From the NCBI GenBank assembly GCA_002013415.1, contig MAEX01000008.1:62001-126000 (forward strand): a stretch of 64,000 nt of DNA, given 5' to 3'. The position numbers were made by a program, and so were the translations under genes. Shown here piece by piece: positions 1-8,712 of this stretch (position 1 is the first letter of the stretch; every line of letters begins with the position of its first letter). Under the pieces are notes generated by a model. The model did no database searches, was not told where the DNA came from, and saw only the letters and a list, made by a program, of their open reading frames with translations. This stretch comes from Mycobacterium sp. D16Q14 (GTDB lineage Bacteria > Actinomycetota > Actinomycetes > Mycobacteriales > Mycobacteriaceae).

Positions 1-1
1 A

Positions 2-805
2 CTCTCCGGCCGCTGGGGCGACCAGGTTCGGATGGTCTTCTATGACCAACGCGGACATGGGCGTTCGGGCCTTCCTGCTCCGAAATCATGCACCATCAGA
101 CAGCTCGGCGATGACCTCGAAACGGTGCTGCGGGTGCTGGTGCCCCGGGGCAATGCGGTTCTGGTGGGGCATTCGATGGGCGGCATGACCATCCTCGCGC
201 ACGCCGGTCGCCATCCCGGGCAGTATGGCCGCAGGATTGTCGGAGTGGGGTTGATCGCCAGTGCAGCCGAAGGTCTTTCGCACACAGCGATTGGCGAGGG
301 GTTGCGCAATCCGGCGCTGCGCGTCCTGCGGACGGCCGTTCATTACGCGCCGCGTCCTGCCCACCACGGCCGCGGCGCGGTCAAGTCACTCGTTGGTCCG
401 GTGCTGCAGGCCGCCTCGTACGGCGGCCAGCGGGTGAGCCCCACTCTGGTGAAGTTCAGCGAGCGGATGATCCATCAGACACCCGTCACGACCATCGTGG
501 ATTTTCTGCGGGCACTCGAGGAGCACGATGAGACCGCAGCGCTGCCGACCATCGCGCCGCTACCCAGTCTGGTGGTGTGCGGCGATACGGACATGCTGAC
601 CCCGCAGGTCCAATCGGAGTCCATGGCAGCGCAATTGGGGACAAGCGGGCTCAGCGAGCTGATCCTGGTACGCGAATCGGGACATCTGGTGCAGCTGGAG
701 CATCCGAGAATCGTCAACGACGGCATCGATCGGCTAGTCAGGCGATCAACCCCAACACTCTTCGCCGCGATCAAACAGCGTCTGCGTGATCGGACCGGGC
801 TGTGA
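2..805 (+). CDS. alpha/beta hydrolase (5' end outside window)
   Basis: The reading frame is open from base 2, so the start lies upstream and this is a C-terminal portion of about 267 residues. The fold is an alpha/beta hydrolase: an oxyanion/strand segment with YDQRGHGRS, the nucleophile elbow GHSMGG (Ser nucleophile), a late Asp in the VVCGDTDMLTP segment and the catalytic His in ESGHLVQLEHP. In mycobacteria a hydrolase of this type sits just upstream of the t6A genes, next to alr, as here. The stop overlaps the GTG start of tsaE by 4 bases, so the two are probably co-translated. The substrate is unknown; an esterase or lipase-like activity is likely from the family only. Confidence 0.88.
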   Translation, partial: LSGRWGDQVRMVFYDQRGHGRSGLPAPKSCTIRQLGDDLETVLRVLVPRGNAVLVGHSMGGMTILAHAGRHPGQYGRRIVGVGLIASAAEGLSHTAIGEGLRNPALRVLRTAVHYAPRPAHHGRGAVKSLVGPVLQAASYGGQRVSPTLVKFSERMIHQTPVTTIVDFLRALEEHDETAALPTIAPLPSLVVCGDTDMLTPQVQSESMAAQLGTSGLSELILVRESGHLVQLEHPRIVNDGIDRLVRRSTPTLFAAIKQRLRDRTGL

Positions 806-1269
806 TCGACGAGTCGGGAAGCGTCGCCTTACCGACGCTAAAGGACACCTTGGATTTCGGTGCGCGGATCGGACGCGACCTCGCCGCCGGTGATGTCGTG
901 GTTCTCAGCGGGCCTCTCGGGGCCGGAAAGACGGCATTGACCAAGGGGATTGCGCAGGGCATGGATGTCGACGGCCCGGTGACCTCGCCGTCGTATGTGC
1001 TTGCGCGGGTTCATGAGGCGCGCCGCCCGGGGGCCCCGGCGCTGGTGCACGTGGACGTCTACCGATTGCTGGAACATCAGAGTGCCGACCTGATCGGCGA
1101 ACTCGACTCATTGGACCTCGATACCGACCTGGACGATTCGGTGGTCGTCGTCGAATGGGGGGAGGGGCTTGCGGAGCGACTGTCGGAACACCATCTGGAC
1201 ATCCGGCTGGAGCGCGCGGCTGACTCCGATGAGCGCACCGCAACCTGGCATTGGAGCCGTGAGTCATGA
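802..1269 (+). CDS. tsaE: tRNA t6A biosynthesis ATPase TsaE
   Basis: TsaE is the ATPase that supports the TsaB-TsaD complex in making N6-threonylcarbamoyladenosine at position 37 of ANN-decoding tRNAs. The 155-residue protein has a Walker A motif, GPLGAGKT, at residues 37-44, followed by the TSPSY and HVDVYRL segments typical of the YjeE/TsaE family, and a late VVEWGEG segment. Length is normal. The start is GTG, overlapping the stop of the upstream hydrolase (GTGA), and its own stop overlaps the ATG of tsaB, which marks a tightly coupled operon tsaE-tsaB-rimI-tsaD. Confidence 0.95.
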   Translation: MIDESGSVALPTLKDTLDFGARIGRDLAAGDVVVLSGPLGAGKTALTKGIAQGMDVDGPVTSPSYVLARVHEARRPGAPALVHVDVYRLLEHQSADLIGELDSLDLDTDLDDSVVVVEWGEGLAERLSEHHLDIRLERAADSDERTATWHWSRES

Positions 1270-1889
1270 GCGTGATACTCGCCGTGGACACGGCCACCCC
1301 TGCCATCACGGCGGGCCTCGTCAGGCGCGCGCCAGATGGATCGGTGGACACCCTTTCTGAGCGAATCACCATGGGTGCCAAGGGTCATGCCGAGGCGCTG
1401 ACGCCCAACATCGGTGCGGCCTGCGTGGACGCCGGCGTACCGGTCGGGGAGCTCGACGCGATCGTGGTGGGTTGCGGCCCGGGTCCGTTCACGGGGCTGC
1501 GCGTGGGCATGGCCACCGCATCGGCCATGGGCCTGGCGCTGGATATTCCGGTGTACCCGGTGTGCACGCTCGACGCCATCGGCTACGGCACCAGCGGCGG
1601 CGTCCTCGTCGTCACCGACGCGCGCCGGCGTGAGGTGTACTGGGCCGGTTATCGGGATGGCATACGCATCAGCGGCCCGGCCGTCGATGCGCCCGCGGCC
1701 GTGTCGTCAGAGGGATTCACCCGGGTGGCCGGATCACCGGACCACACAGCGCTTTTCGACCTCTCGGTGCTCGACCGCCAGTACCCGTCACCGTCCCGGC
1801 TGGTGCAGGCGGTGGACTGGAGCCGGCCCCCGGGTGCACTTACCCCCCTGTATCTGCGCCGCCCCGATGCCAAAGAACCGCGTCGATGA
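1266..1889 (+). CDS. tsaB: tRNA t6A biosynthesis protein TsaB
   Basis: TsaB is the catalytically inactive ASKHA-fold partner of TsaD in the t6A synthase. The N-terminus (ILAVDTATPAITAGL) and the GCGPGPFTGLRVGMATA segment around residues 75-90 are characteristic of TsaB (YeaZ). At 207 residues it is of the usual mycobacterial length. It starts with ATG inside the tsaE stop (ATGA overlap) and its stop overlaps rimI in the same way, so translation is coupled along the operon. Confidence 0.94.
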   Translation: MSVILAVDTATPAITAGLVRRAPDGSVDTLSERITMGAKGHAEALTPNIGAACVDAGVPVGELDAIVVGCGPGPFTGLRVGMATASAMGLALDIPVYPVCTLDAIGYGTSGGVLVVTDARRREVYWAGYRDGIRISGPAVDAPAAVSSEGFTRVAGSPDHTALFDLSVLDRQYPSPSRLVQAVDWSRPPGALTPLYLRRPDAKEPRR

Positions 1890-2353
1890 CGGTCGTGCTC
1901 AAGCCGCTGCGGCGGCGCGATGCTCGTCGGTGCGCCGAACTTGAGGCGGTTCTGTTCGCCGGCGATGACCCGTGGCCGGAGTCGGCATTCCGCGCCGAGC
2001 TCGCGTCCACCCACATCCACTACCTGGCGGCCAGGGACGGGTACACGGTGGTGGGATACGGCGGCATCTCCCGGTTGGGACATCACGAACCGGAGTACGA
2101 GATTCACACCATCGGCGTGGATCCCGCCTATCAGAAGCAGGGGATCGGACGGCGTCTGCTGGATGCGTTGCTCGCGCATGCTGACCGGGACGCGGGGCCG
2201 GTGTTCCTGGAGGTGCGCACCGACAACGAGGCCGCGATCGCGCTGTATCACGGCACTGGATTTGAGACCGTCGGCGTGCGCAAGCGGTACTACCCCGGCA
2301 GTGGGGCCGATGCCTTCACCATGAAACGCCCTGCACACGGTGCTGTGAAATAG
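1886..2353 (+). CDS. rimI: ribosomal protein N-acetyltransferase RimI
   Basis: This is a 155-residue GNAT-family acetyltransferase. The acetyl-CoA binding motif A is visible as VDPAYQKQGIGRRLL, followed by a motif B region with EVRTDNEAAIALYHGTGFE and a terminal VRKRYYP strand, the normal RimI signature. RimI acetylates N-terminal alpha-amino groups, classically ribosomal protein S18. Its position between tsaB and tsaD is conserved in mycobacteria. The ATG overlaps the tsaB stop (ATGA), and only 12 bases separate it from tsaD. Confidence 0.92.
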   Translation: MTVVLKPLRRRDARRCAELEAVLFAGDDPWPESAFRAELASTHIHYLAARDGYTVVGYGGISRLGHHEPEYEIHTIGVDPAYQKQGIGRRLLDALLAHADRDAGPVFLEVRTDNEAAIALYHGTGFETVGVRKRYYPGSGADAFTMKRPAHGAVK

Positions 2354-2365
2354 GCTGATGCTGCC

Positions 2366-3400
2366 ATGACAGTCATCCTCGCCATTGAAAGCTCCTGCGA
2401 TGAAACCGGAGTGGGTATCGCCGAGCTGACTCCGGACGGGTCGGTGGTGCTGTTGGCCGACGAGGTCGCTTCCAGCGTCGACGAGCACGCACGTTTCGGT
2501 GGGGTGGTGCCCGAGATCGCATCCCGCGCTCATCTGGAGGCGCTCGGTGCCACCGCCCGGCGTGCGCTGGACATCGCGGGGGTGCAGAAGCCTGACGTGA
2601 TCGCCGCGACCATCGGGCCGGGATTGGCGGGGGCGCTCCTCGTCGGGGTCTCGGCGGCCAAGGGGCTGGCACTGGCCTGGGGGCTGCCCTTCTACGGCGT
2701 CAACCATCTGGGCGGACACATTGCCGCCGATGTCTACGAGAACGGGCCGCTGCCCGAATGTGTGGCGCTGTTGGTCTCGGGCGGACACACCAGCCTGTTG
2801 CACGTGCGGTCGCTCGCCGAGCCCATCGAGGAGCTCGGTGCCACGGTCGACGATGCCGCCGGTGAGGCCTACGACAAGGTGGCCCGGCTACTGGGTCTGG
2901 GGTACCCGGGCGGCAAGGCGCTTGACGAGCTTGCCCGGCAAGGCGATTCGTCGGCGGCTCCGTTTCCGCGCGGGATGACGGGGCCGCGAGACGACAGGCA
3001 TAGCTTCAGTTTCTCGGGGCTCAAGACGGCCGTCGCACGCTACGTCGAAAAACACCGTGTAGCACCCGATTTCTCTTCGGCGGATGTGGCCGCGGGATTC
3101 CAGGAAGCGGTGGCCGATGTGCTGACCATGAAGGCGGTGCGGGCGGCGACGGATCTGGGGGTGTCGACGCTGCTGATCGCCGGTGGTGTGGCCGCCAACT
3201 CGCGGGTGCGTGAACTGGCCGAGCAGCGGTGCGCCGAGGCAGGCCTGACGCTACGTGTGCCGCCGTTGCGGTTGTGCACCGACAACGGCGCCATGATTGC
3301 TTCCTTCGCGGCGCACCTGGTGGCGGCGGGGGCGCAGCCGTCCTCGCTACAGGCCGCCGTGGATCCGGGGCTGCCGGTTGTCCGGGGACAGGTGCGGTGA
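2366..3400 (+). CDS. tsaD: tRNA N6-adenosine threonylcarbamoyltransferase TsaD
   Basis: TsaD is the catalytic subunit that transfers threonylcarbamoyl from TC-AMP to A37 of tRNA. The 344-residue protein begins [15 protein letters not shown], typical of the Kae1/TsaD ASKHA fold. It carries the metal-binding HLGGH motif (His114 and His118), a VSGGHTSL phosphate loop and a late [10 protein letters not shown] segment. It ends the t6A operon proper. Its stop overlaps the GTG of the following SnoaL-like gene, which is therefore likely to be co-expressed. Confidence 0.96.
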   Translation: MTVILAIESSCDETGVGIAELTPDGSVVLLADEVASSVDEHARFGGVVPEIASRAHLEALGATARRALDIAGVQKPDVIAATIGPGLAGALLVGVSAAKGLALAWGLPFYGVNHLGGHIAADVYENGPLPECVALLVSGGHTSLLHVRSLAEPIEELGATVDDAAGEAYDKVARLLGLGYPGGKALDELARQGDSSAAPFPRGMTGPRDDRHSFSFSGLKTAVARYVEKHRVAPDFSSADVAAGFQEAVADVLTMKAVRAATDLGVSTLLIAGGVAANSRVRELAEQRCAEAGLTLRVPPLRLCTDNGAMIASFAAHLVAAGAQPSSLQAAVDPGLPVVRGQVR

Positions 3401-3855
3401 CAAGCGTCTCGGACCGGCTTGCCATCACCGATCTGCTGTACCGGTACGCCGAGTTGATGGACGCGGGGGATTTCGACGGGGTCGGTGAGCTCCTTGGCCG
3501 CGGCTCCTTCGGCGGGGAACGGGGGAGCGTCTCCGGCGCCTCGGCCATCACCAAGCTTTTCTTCACCACCACCCGCCGCTACCGCGAAACCGGTGGCACG
3601 CCCCGCACCAGGCATCTGGTGCTCAACCCGATCGTCGAGATGACCGGCGCCGGCACGGCCTCGGCGAGGTCGACGTTTTGCGTGGTGCAGGCCACCGAGC
3701 AGCTGCCGCTGCAGCCGATCGTCGTGGGCCGATATCGGGACACGTTCGCCCGGGACGAGCGGGCTTGGCACTTCAGCTCGCGCCGGGTGGATGTCGAGAT
3801 GATCGGCGATGTGTCGGCACATCTGCTCGTGGATCCCGGGACGCTGAGCGGGTAA
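3397..3855 (+). CDS. SnoaL-like / NTF2-fold protein
   Basis: A 152-residue protein whose N-terminus ([25 protein letters not shown]) is the usual start of SnoaL_4-type cone-shaped NTF2 domains, with a small hydrophobic cavity formed by later strands ([47 protein letters not shown]). Members include ketosteroid isomerase-like and polyketide cyclase-like proteins, but the substrate cannot be told from sequence. I chose the GTG overlapping the tsaD stop (GTGA) because the domain begins immediately after it; the frame is open further upstream but that stretch is antisense noise within tsaD. It closes the t6A operon before the CIRCE element. Confidence 0.82.
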   Translation: MTSVSDRLAITDLLYRYAELMDAGDFDGVGELLGRGSFGGERGSVSGASAITKLFFTTTRRYRETGGTPRTRHLVLNPIVEMTGAGTASARSTFCVVQATEQLPLQPIVVGRYRDTFARDERAWHFSSRRVDVEMIGDVSAHLLVDPGTLSG

Positions 3856-3875
3856 CGAGAACCCAGCCTTGAGCG

Positions 3876-3902
3876 CTAGCACTCTCATGTATAGAGTGCT
3901 AG
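3876..3902 (+). promoter_or_regulatory. CIRCE operator (HrcA site) upstream of groES
   Basis: A perfect 9-bp inverted repeat, CTAGCACTC, a 9-base spacer, then GAGTGCTAG, matches the CIRCE consensus TTAGCACTC-N9-GAGTGCTAA at all but the outermost bases. CIRCE is the operator of the heat-shock repressor HrcA. It lies 136 bases before the groES start, so groES-groEL1 is expected to be induced by heat and other proteotoxic stress. Confidence 0.95.
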
Positions 3903-4038
3903 ATGGCGATCGGTTGGACGTCGTGTCGGCACCCGCGACGACGGCGCGACACTCATCCGGCCGCCGAAGCATCTGTTGACAATCCAGGCTCATGGGCATC
4001 AGGCCCACCGAGCCACCCTGAGAGGGAAAGGGATCACT

Positions 4039-4338
4039 GTGGCCGTGAACATCAAGCCACTCGAGGACAAGATCCTCGTTCAGGCCAATGAGGCCGAGAC
4101 CACGACCGCTTCCGGTCTGGTCATCCCGGACACCGCCAAGGAGAAGCCGCAAGAAGGCACCGTCGTCGCAGTTGGCCCCGGCCGCTGGGATGAGGATGGC
4201 GACAAGCGGATCCCCCTGGACGTGTCCGAAGGCGACGTCGTCATCTACAGCAAGTACGGCGGCACCGAGATCAAGTACAACGGCGAGGAGTACTTGATCC
4301 TGTCGGCTCGCGACGTGCTGGCTGTCGTTAGCAAGTAA
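4039..4338 (+). CDS. groES: co-chaperonin GroES (Cpn10)
   Basis: GroES forms the heptameric lid of the chaperonin. The 99-residue product matches mycobacterial Cpn10 closely: [13 protein letters not shown] at the start, the mobile loop around [19 protein letters not shown], and a final [15 protein letters not shown] take the GTG at 4039 as the start because it follows a purine-rich AGAGGGAAAGGG region and leaves only two residues before the conserved NIKPLEDK. The frame stays open further upstream but without family similarity. The gene is under the CIRCE element and is followed after 108 bases by groEL1. Confidence 0.96.
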   Translation: MAVNIKPLEDKILVQANEAETTTASGLVIPDTAKEKPQEGTVVAVGPGRWDEDGDKRIPLDVSEGDVVIYSKYGGTEIKYNGEEYLILSARDVLAVVSK

Positions 4339-4348
4339 CACCGTGTGA

Positions 4349-4391
4349 CCGCCCCGGAATTGGCCTGCATCGCAGGCGATTTCCGGGGCGG
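4349..4391 (+). terminator. strong hairpin between groES and groEL1
   Basis: Arms CCGCCCCGGAA and TTCCGGGGCGG pair perfectly over 11 bp, and the loop itself holds a second small hairpin (CCTGC/GCAGG). A run of five T follows nine bases later (4398-4402). It looks like an intrinsic terminator or an RNA processing site placed between the co-chaperonin and the chaperonin. It would lower or separate groEL1 expression relative to groES. Confidence 0.6.
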
Positions 4392-4437
4392 CACGCGTTT
4401 TTACCTATTCCTGTCCGGTACTGAATCAGCCGAATAG

Positions 4438-6066
<1,629 letters not shown>

Positions 6067-6074
6067 ATAGCGCT

Positions 6075-6116
6075 ACGAAAACACCCCCGGTCCGTAAGGA
6101 TCGGGGGTGTTTTCGT
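6075..6116 (+). terminator. intrinsic terminator after groEL1
   Basis: A perfect 15-bp inverted repeat, ACGAAAACACCCCCG and CGGGGGTGTTTTCGT, starts 9 bases after the groEL1 stop with a 12-base loop. The downstream arm carries a T-rich tract, as in a classical intrinsic terminator. Confidence 0.85.
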
Positions 6117-6144
6117 CTGTGCCGTGCGGAGGTTTACTGGACGG

Positions 6145-6487
6145 ATGGCCACTTACATGTCGCGACTGACGGCGCTTGTCTTGGCCGGGCTACTGCTCTC
6201 GGCGCTGCGAGGCGAACTTCAGCTTGGGATCATCGTCCCCTGAGCTCGCCAAGGCGAAGCTGGAGCAGGGGCTCAAGGACGGAATCAGGGACAGGACCGG
6301 GGTCACGCTCAGCAGCGCCACATGCGACGGGCCGTTGAAGGGGGAGAAGGGCGCCACGCAACGGTGTGCGGTTGTCGATGGCGAGGGGAAGGCGATCGGC
6401 GTCACCGTCACGGCAACCGATGTCCAGGGATCGCAGGTTTCCTTCAACTGGAAGATCGACGACCAGCCGGCGGGCTCCGCCACCTAG
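6145..6487 (+). pseudogene. DUF4333-type lipoprotein, frameshifted at the lipobox
   Basis: The frame starting at ATG 6145 encodes a clear lipoprotein signal peptide (RLTALVLAGLLLSA), but runs into a stop at 6243. The rest of the protein (EANFSLGSSSPELAKAKLEQ and on to KIDDQPAGSAT) is in the next frame, which has a stop at 6167 and so no signal peptide of its own. Removing one base, the C at 6205, joins them as ...LLL-S-A-C-E-A..., a perfect L-S-A-C lipobox. The C-terminal part, with a conserved Cys pair (TCDGPL and QRCAVV), resembles the DUF4333 domain of mycobacterial lipoproteins. Either this is a recent single-base frameshift that inactivates the gene or it is a sequencing error. A remnant start at TTG 6176 would give a 103-residue cytoplasmic product, which I think unlikely. 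Confidence 0.7.
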
Positions 6488-6502
6488 ATCGGTCTCCGCA
6501 AA

Positions 6503-6546
6503 CGTTGGGCCCCCGCAACCCGATGGATGGTTGCGGGGGCCCAACG
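6503..6546. terminator. bidirectional terminator between lipoprotein and whiB3
   Basis: A perfect 18-bp inverted repeat (CGTTGGGCCCCCGCAACC and its complement) with an 8-base loop lies between the convergent lipoprotein gene and whiB3. It can serve both strands. Confidence 0.8.
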
Positions 6547-6559
6547 CTTGCTGCACGTG

Positions 6560-6850
6560 TTAGGCGCTGCGGCGTATCCCGCGGCGCAGAATCAGTTCGC
6601 GCTCGGACTCGGAGAGTCCGCCCCATATTCCATACGGTTCGGCGACGGCCAGCGCGTGTGCGCGGCACTGCACCAGCACCGGGCATGCCCGGCACATCTC
6701 CTTGGCCTTCATCTCGCGTTGTGCGCGGGCACGGCCGCGTTCACCGTCGGGATGGAAGAAAACGGACGAATCGACCCCTCGGCAAAGGCCTTTCATCTGC
6801 CAATCCCAAATATCTGCGTTGGGCCCAGGCAATTGCTGTGGCTGCGGCAT
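6560..6850 (-). CDS. whiB3: redox-sensing transcription factor WhiB3
   Basis: A 96-residue WhiB protein. The four Fe-S ligands are visible: one Cys in KGLCRG and the CRACPVLVQC cluster (C-x2-C-x5-C), followed by the G-[VI]-W-G-G turn (YGIWGGLSESERE) and a basic C-terminus (RRGIRR). N-terminal MPQPQQLPGPNADIWDWQ matches WhiB3, the intracellular redox and polyketide-lipid regulator of M. tuberculosis. I chose ATG 6850 because the WhiB3 family begins there; the frame is open 25 codons upstream without similarity. The C-terminus is somewhat shorter than in M. tuberculosis. It is divergent from the gene at 7199. Confidence 0.95.
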   Translation of the reverse strand: MPQPQQLPGPNADIWDWQMKGLCRGVDSSVFFHPDGERGRARAQREMKAKEMCRACPVLVQCRAHALAVAEPYGIWGGLSESERELILRRGIRRSA

Positions 6851-7198
6851 GTGGTTAACCCTCTCGCTGCGCGCGCAGTCGACCTGCGCGTGAGTGAAGT
6901 GCACCAGACGTGTCGCCGATGACAAGCGGTGTACACAAAGTAGGTGCGCGGTCGAAATACAGTCAATAGGCGATGATCATGGCAACATCACACCATTGGG
7001 TCCAGAATTAACATCACGTTCATCGTCTTTGCTCTTCGTTGGTACGTAACGCTCGCTCACCTGCGTGGTCAGCAGGTTTTGGCCGTGGGTTTTCCGTTTC
7101 CTTAATGCTGCGTTGGGTAAGTGTTTACGACGCCCGTTGACATGGATTTAACGTCCGCTGCATCAACTGTTAACTCCATTTTCGAGGGAATTGGTACC
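6851..7198. other. intergenic region upstream of whiB3 and the 7199 gene
   Basis: About 350 bases without a convincing gene. It is noticeably less GC-rich than its surroundings and must hold the divergent promoters of whiB3 and of the helical-repeat protein. I see no clear operator or strong hairpin in it. Confidence 0.6.
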
Positions 7199-8044
7199 GT
7201 GACCGCTCCCATGGTGACTTTTCGAACGTCCACAGCCGCCGAGCTCACCGATGCCGCCTTCGGGCCGCATCCAGCAATCTGGCCACTTCCGCCTGCCTCG
7301 GCACCCGAGGATGCCTGGCTGCGCGCTGTGGCGCTGGGGGGAGCGGGACGCTATGCCGCCGCGCACGCCGGCTTGAACGCCTTGGAGGTGCCGAGGGGTC
7401 GCGCGGATCGGCTTGCCTCGCTGGCGCTGAGCACACGCGCGTCGCTCCTGCGTCAGCTCGGGTGGCATGCGCTGGCCCGCGGGTTCGACGGCCGAGCGTT
7501 GGCGATGGCCCATGTGGACGCGGAGGCGCGCTCTGACGCGCTCGTCGGGTTGGCGGCGGATGCGCTGGGGTTGGGGCGATTCCCGCTTGCTCACGCGTTA
7601 CTGAAACAGGCGCAGCGGCTATCCGAGCGCGGCGACGTGCGTTGGCCATGGCGCCTGCCCCTGCGGCTGGCCTGGGTGCATGCCGAGCTGGCCATGGTGT
7701 CCGGTGACGGCGCGCGATCGCTGCGGTATGCCCGCACCGCCGAACGGCTCGCGCTGGACGTGCCGTCGGTAAGGCACCAGGTCAAGACGGCGATGGTGCT
7801 CGCGGCGGCGCTCGGTAGCGCGGGTGATGTCGCAGAATCGGCGGCCGTTGCGGCGCGGGGGCTGCAGGCCGCGACGGCCCACGGGCTGGTACCGCTGCGC
7901 TGGGCGCTGGCGGCGATGCTGGCGAGTCTGCCCGCCGCTGAGGAGGTGGGGCAAAGCCGTGAAGACCTCGTTGCTATTCGCCGCGACTGTGCCGCGTGGA
8001 TAGCCCACGCGGGCGGCCGGTGGCGCCTCGAGGTGGTGGACTAA
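7199..8044 (+). CDS. conserved helical-repeat protein (Rv3415c-like)
   Basis: An Ala- and Leu-rich, all-helical protein of about 281 residues with TPR-like spacing of helix pairs (for example AWLRAVALGGAGRYAAAHAGL and DALVGLAADALGLGRFPLAHALL). No catalytic motif is visible. Position between whiB3 and sigD matches M. tuberculosis Rv3415c, a conserved hypothetical of similar size. I chose GTG 7199, preceded by GAGGG at 7184; an in-frame start at 7121 or ATG 7211 are alternatives. A structural or scaffolding role is a guess from the repeat pattern only. Confidence 0.75.
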   Translation: MTAPMVTFRTSTAAELTDAAFGPHPAIWPLPPASAPEDAWLRAVALGGAGRYAAAHAGLNALEVPRGRADRLASLALSTRASLLRQLGWHALARGFDGRALAMAHVDAEARSDALVGLAADALGLGRFPLAHALLKQAQRLSERGDVRWPWRLPLRLAWVHAELAMVSGDGARSLRYARTAERLALDVPSVRHQVKTAMVLAAALGSAGDVAESAAVAARGLQAATAHGLVPLRWALAAMLASLPAAEEVGQSREDLVAIRRDCAAWIAHAGGRWRLEVVD

Positions 8045-8133
8045 ATGCGTTACCCCTCCGCGTCCGACGCTATTGTCCTAGGTGACAGCACCACCACGGT
8101 GCACCACACGTAACGCTGGGGAATGCGCAGTCG

Positions 8134-8712
8134 ATGACAAGTACGGAGAGCGGGCTCGACGACGTCGTTGCTGCTGCCGTCAAGGGCGATCGCGACGCGC
8201 TTTCCGAGGTACTTAGTGCCATCCGACCCGTCGTGGTGCGATATTGCCGCGCGCGTGTCGGAACGGCGGAAAGAAGTGGTCTCTCCGCAGACGACGTAGC
8301 GCAGGAGGTGTGTCTCGCGGTGATCGCAGCGCTGCCTCGTTATCAGGATCAGGGACGCCCGTTCCTGGCGTTTGTGTACGGCATCGCCGCGCACAAGGTA
8401 GCCGATGCGCATCGTGCGATGGCTCGGGACAAGTCCGATCCGGCCGAGAGCCTTCCCGAGCAGTTCGACCGCCACGCCGGGCCCGAGCAGGAGGCGTTGA
8501 ACTCCGAGTCGGCACGACGGATGCAGGCCCTGCTGGAGGTGCTGCCCGAGAAGCAGCGCGAGATCCTGATCCTGCGGGTGGTCGTCGGCCTGTCGGCGGA
8601 GGAGACCGCCGACGCGGTGGGCAGCAGCGCGGGCGCGGTGCGCGTGGCGCAGCACCGGGCATTGCAAAGACTTAAAGCCGAGATGACCCGGGCGGGTGAT
8701 CACCGTGGCTGA
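8134..8712 (+). CDS. sigD: ECF RNA polymerase sigma factor SigD
   Basis: A 192-residue ECF sigma factor. Region 2 is seen in VVVRYCRARVG...ADDVAQEVCLAVIAALPRY, and region 4 in LLEVLPEKQREILILRVVVGLSAEETADAVGSS with its helix-turn-helix. SigD in M. tuberculosis controls ribosomal, chaperone and lipid genes and is activated in stationary phase through proteolysis of its anti-sigma factor RsdA. Here it overlaps the downstream membrane anti-sigma gene by 17 bases, the usual coupled arrangement. Confidence 0.94.
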   Translation: MTSTESGLDDVVAAAVKGDRDALSEVLSAIRPVVVRYCRARVGTAERSGLSADDVAQEVCLAVIAALPRYQDQGRPFLAFVYGIAAHKVADAHRAMARDKSDPAESLPEQFDRHAGPEQEALNSESARRMQALLEVLPEKQREILILRVVVGLSAEETADAVGSSAGAVRVAQHRALQRLKAEMTRAGDHRG

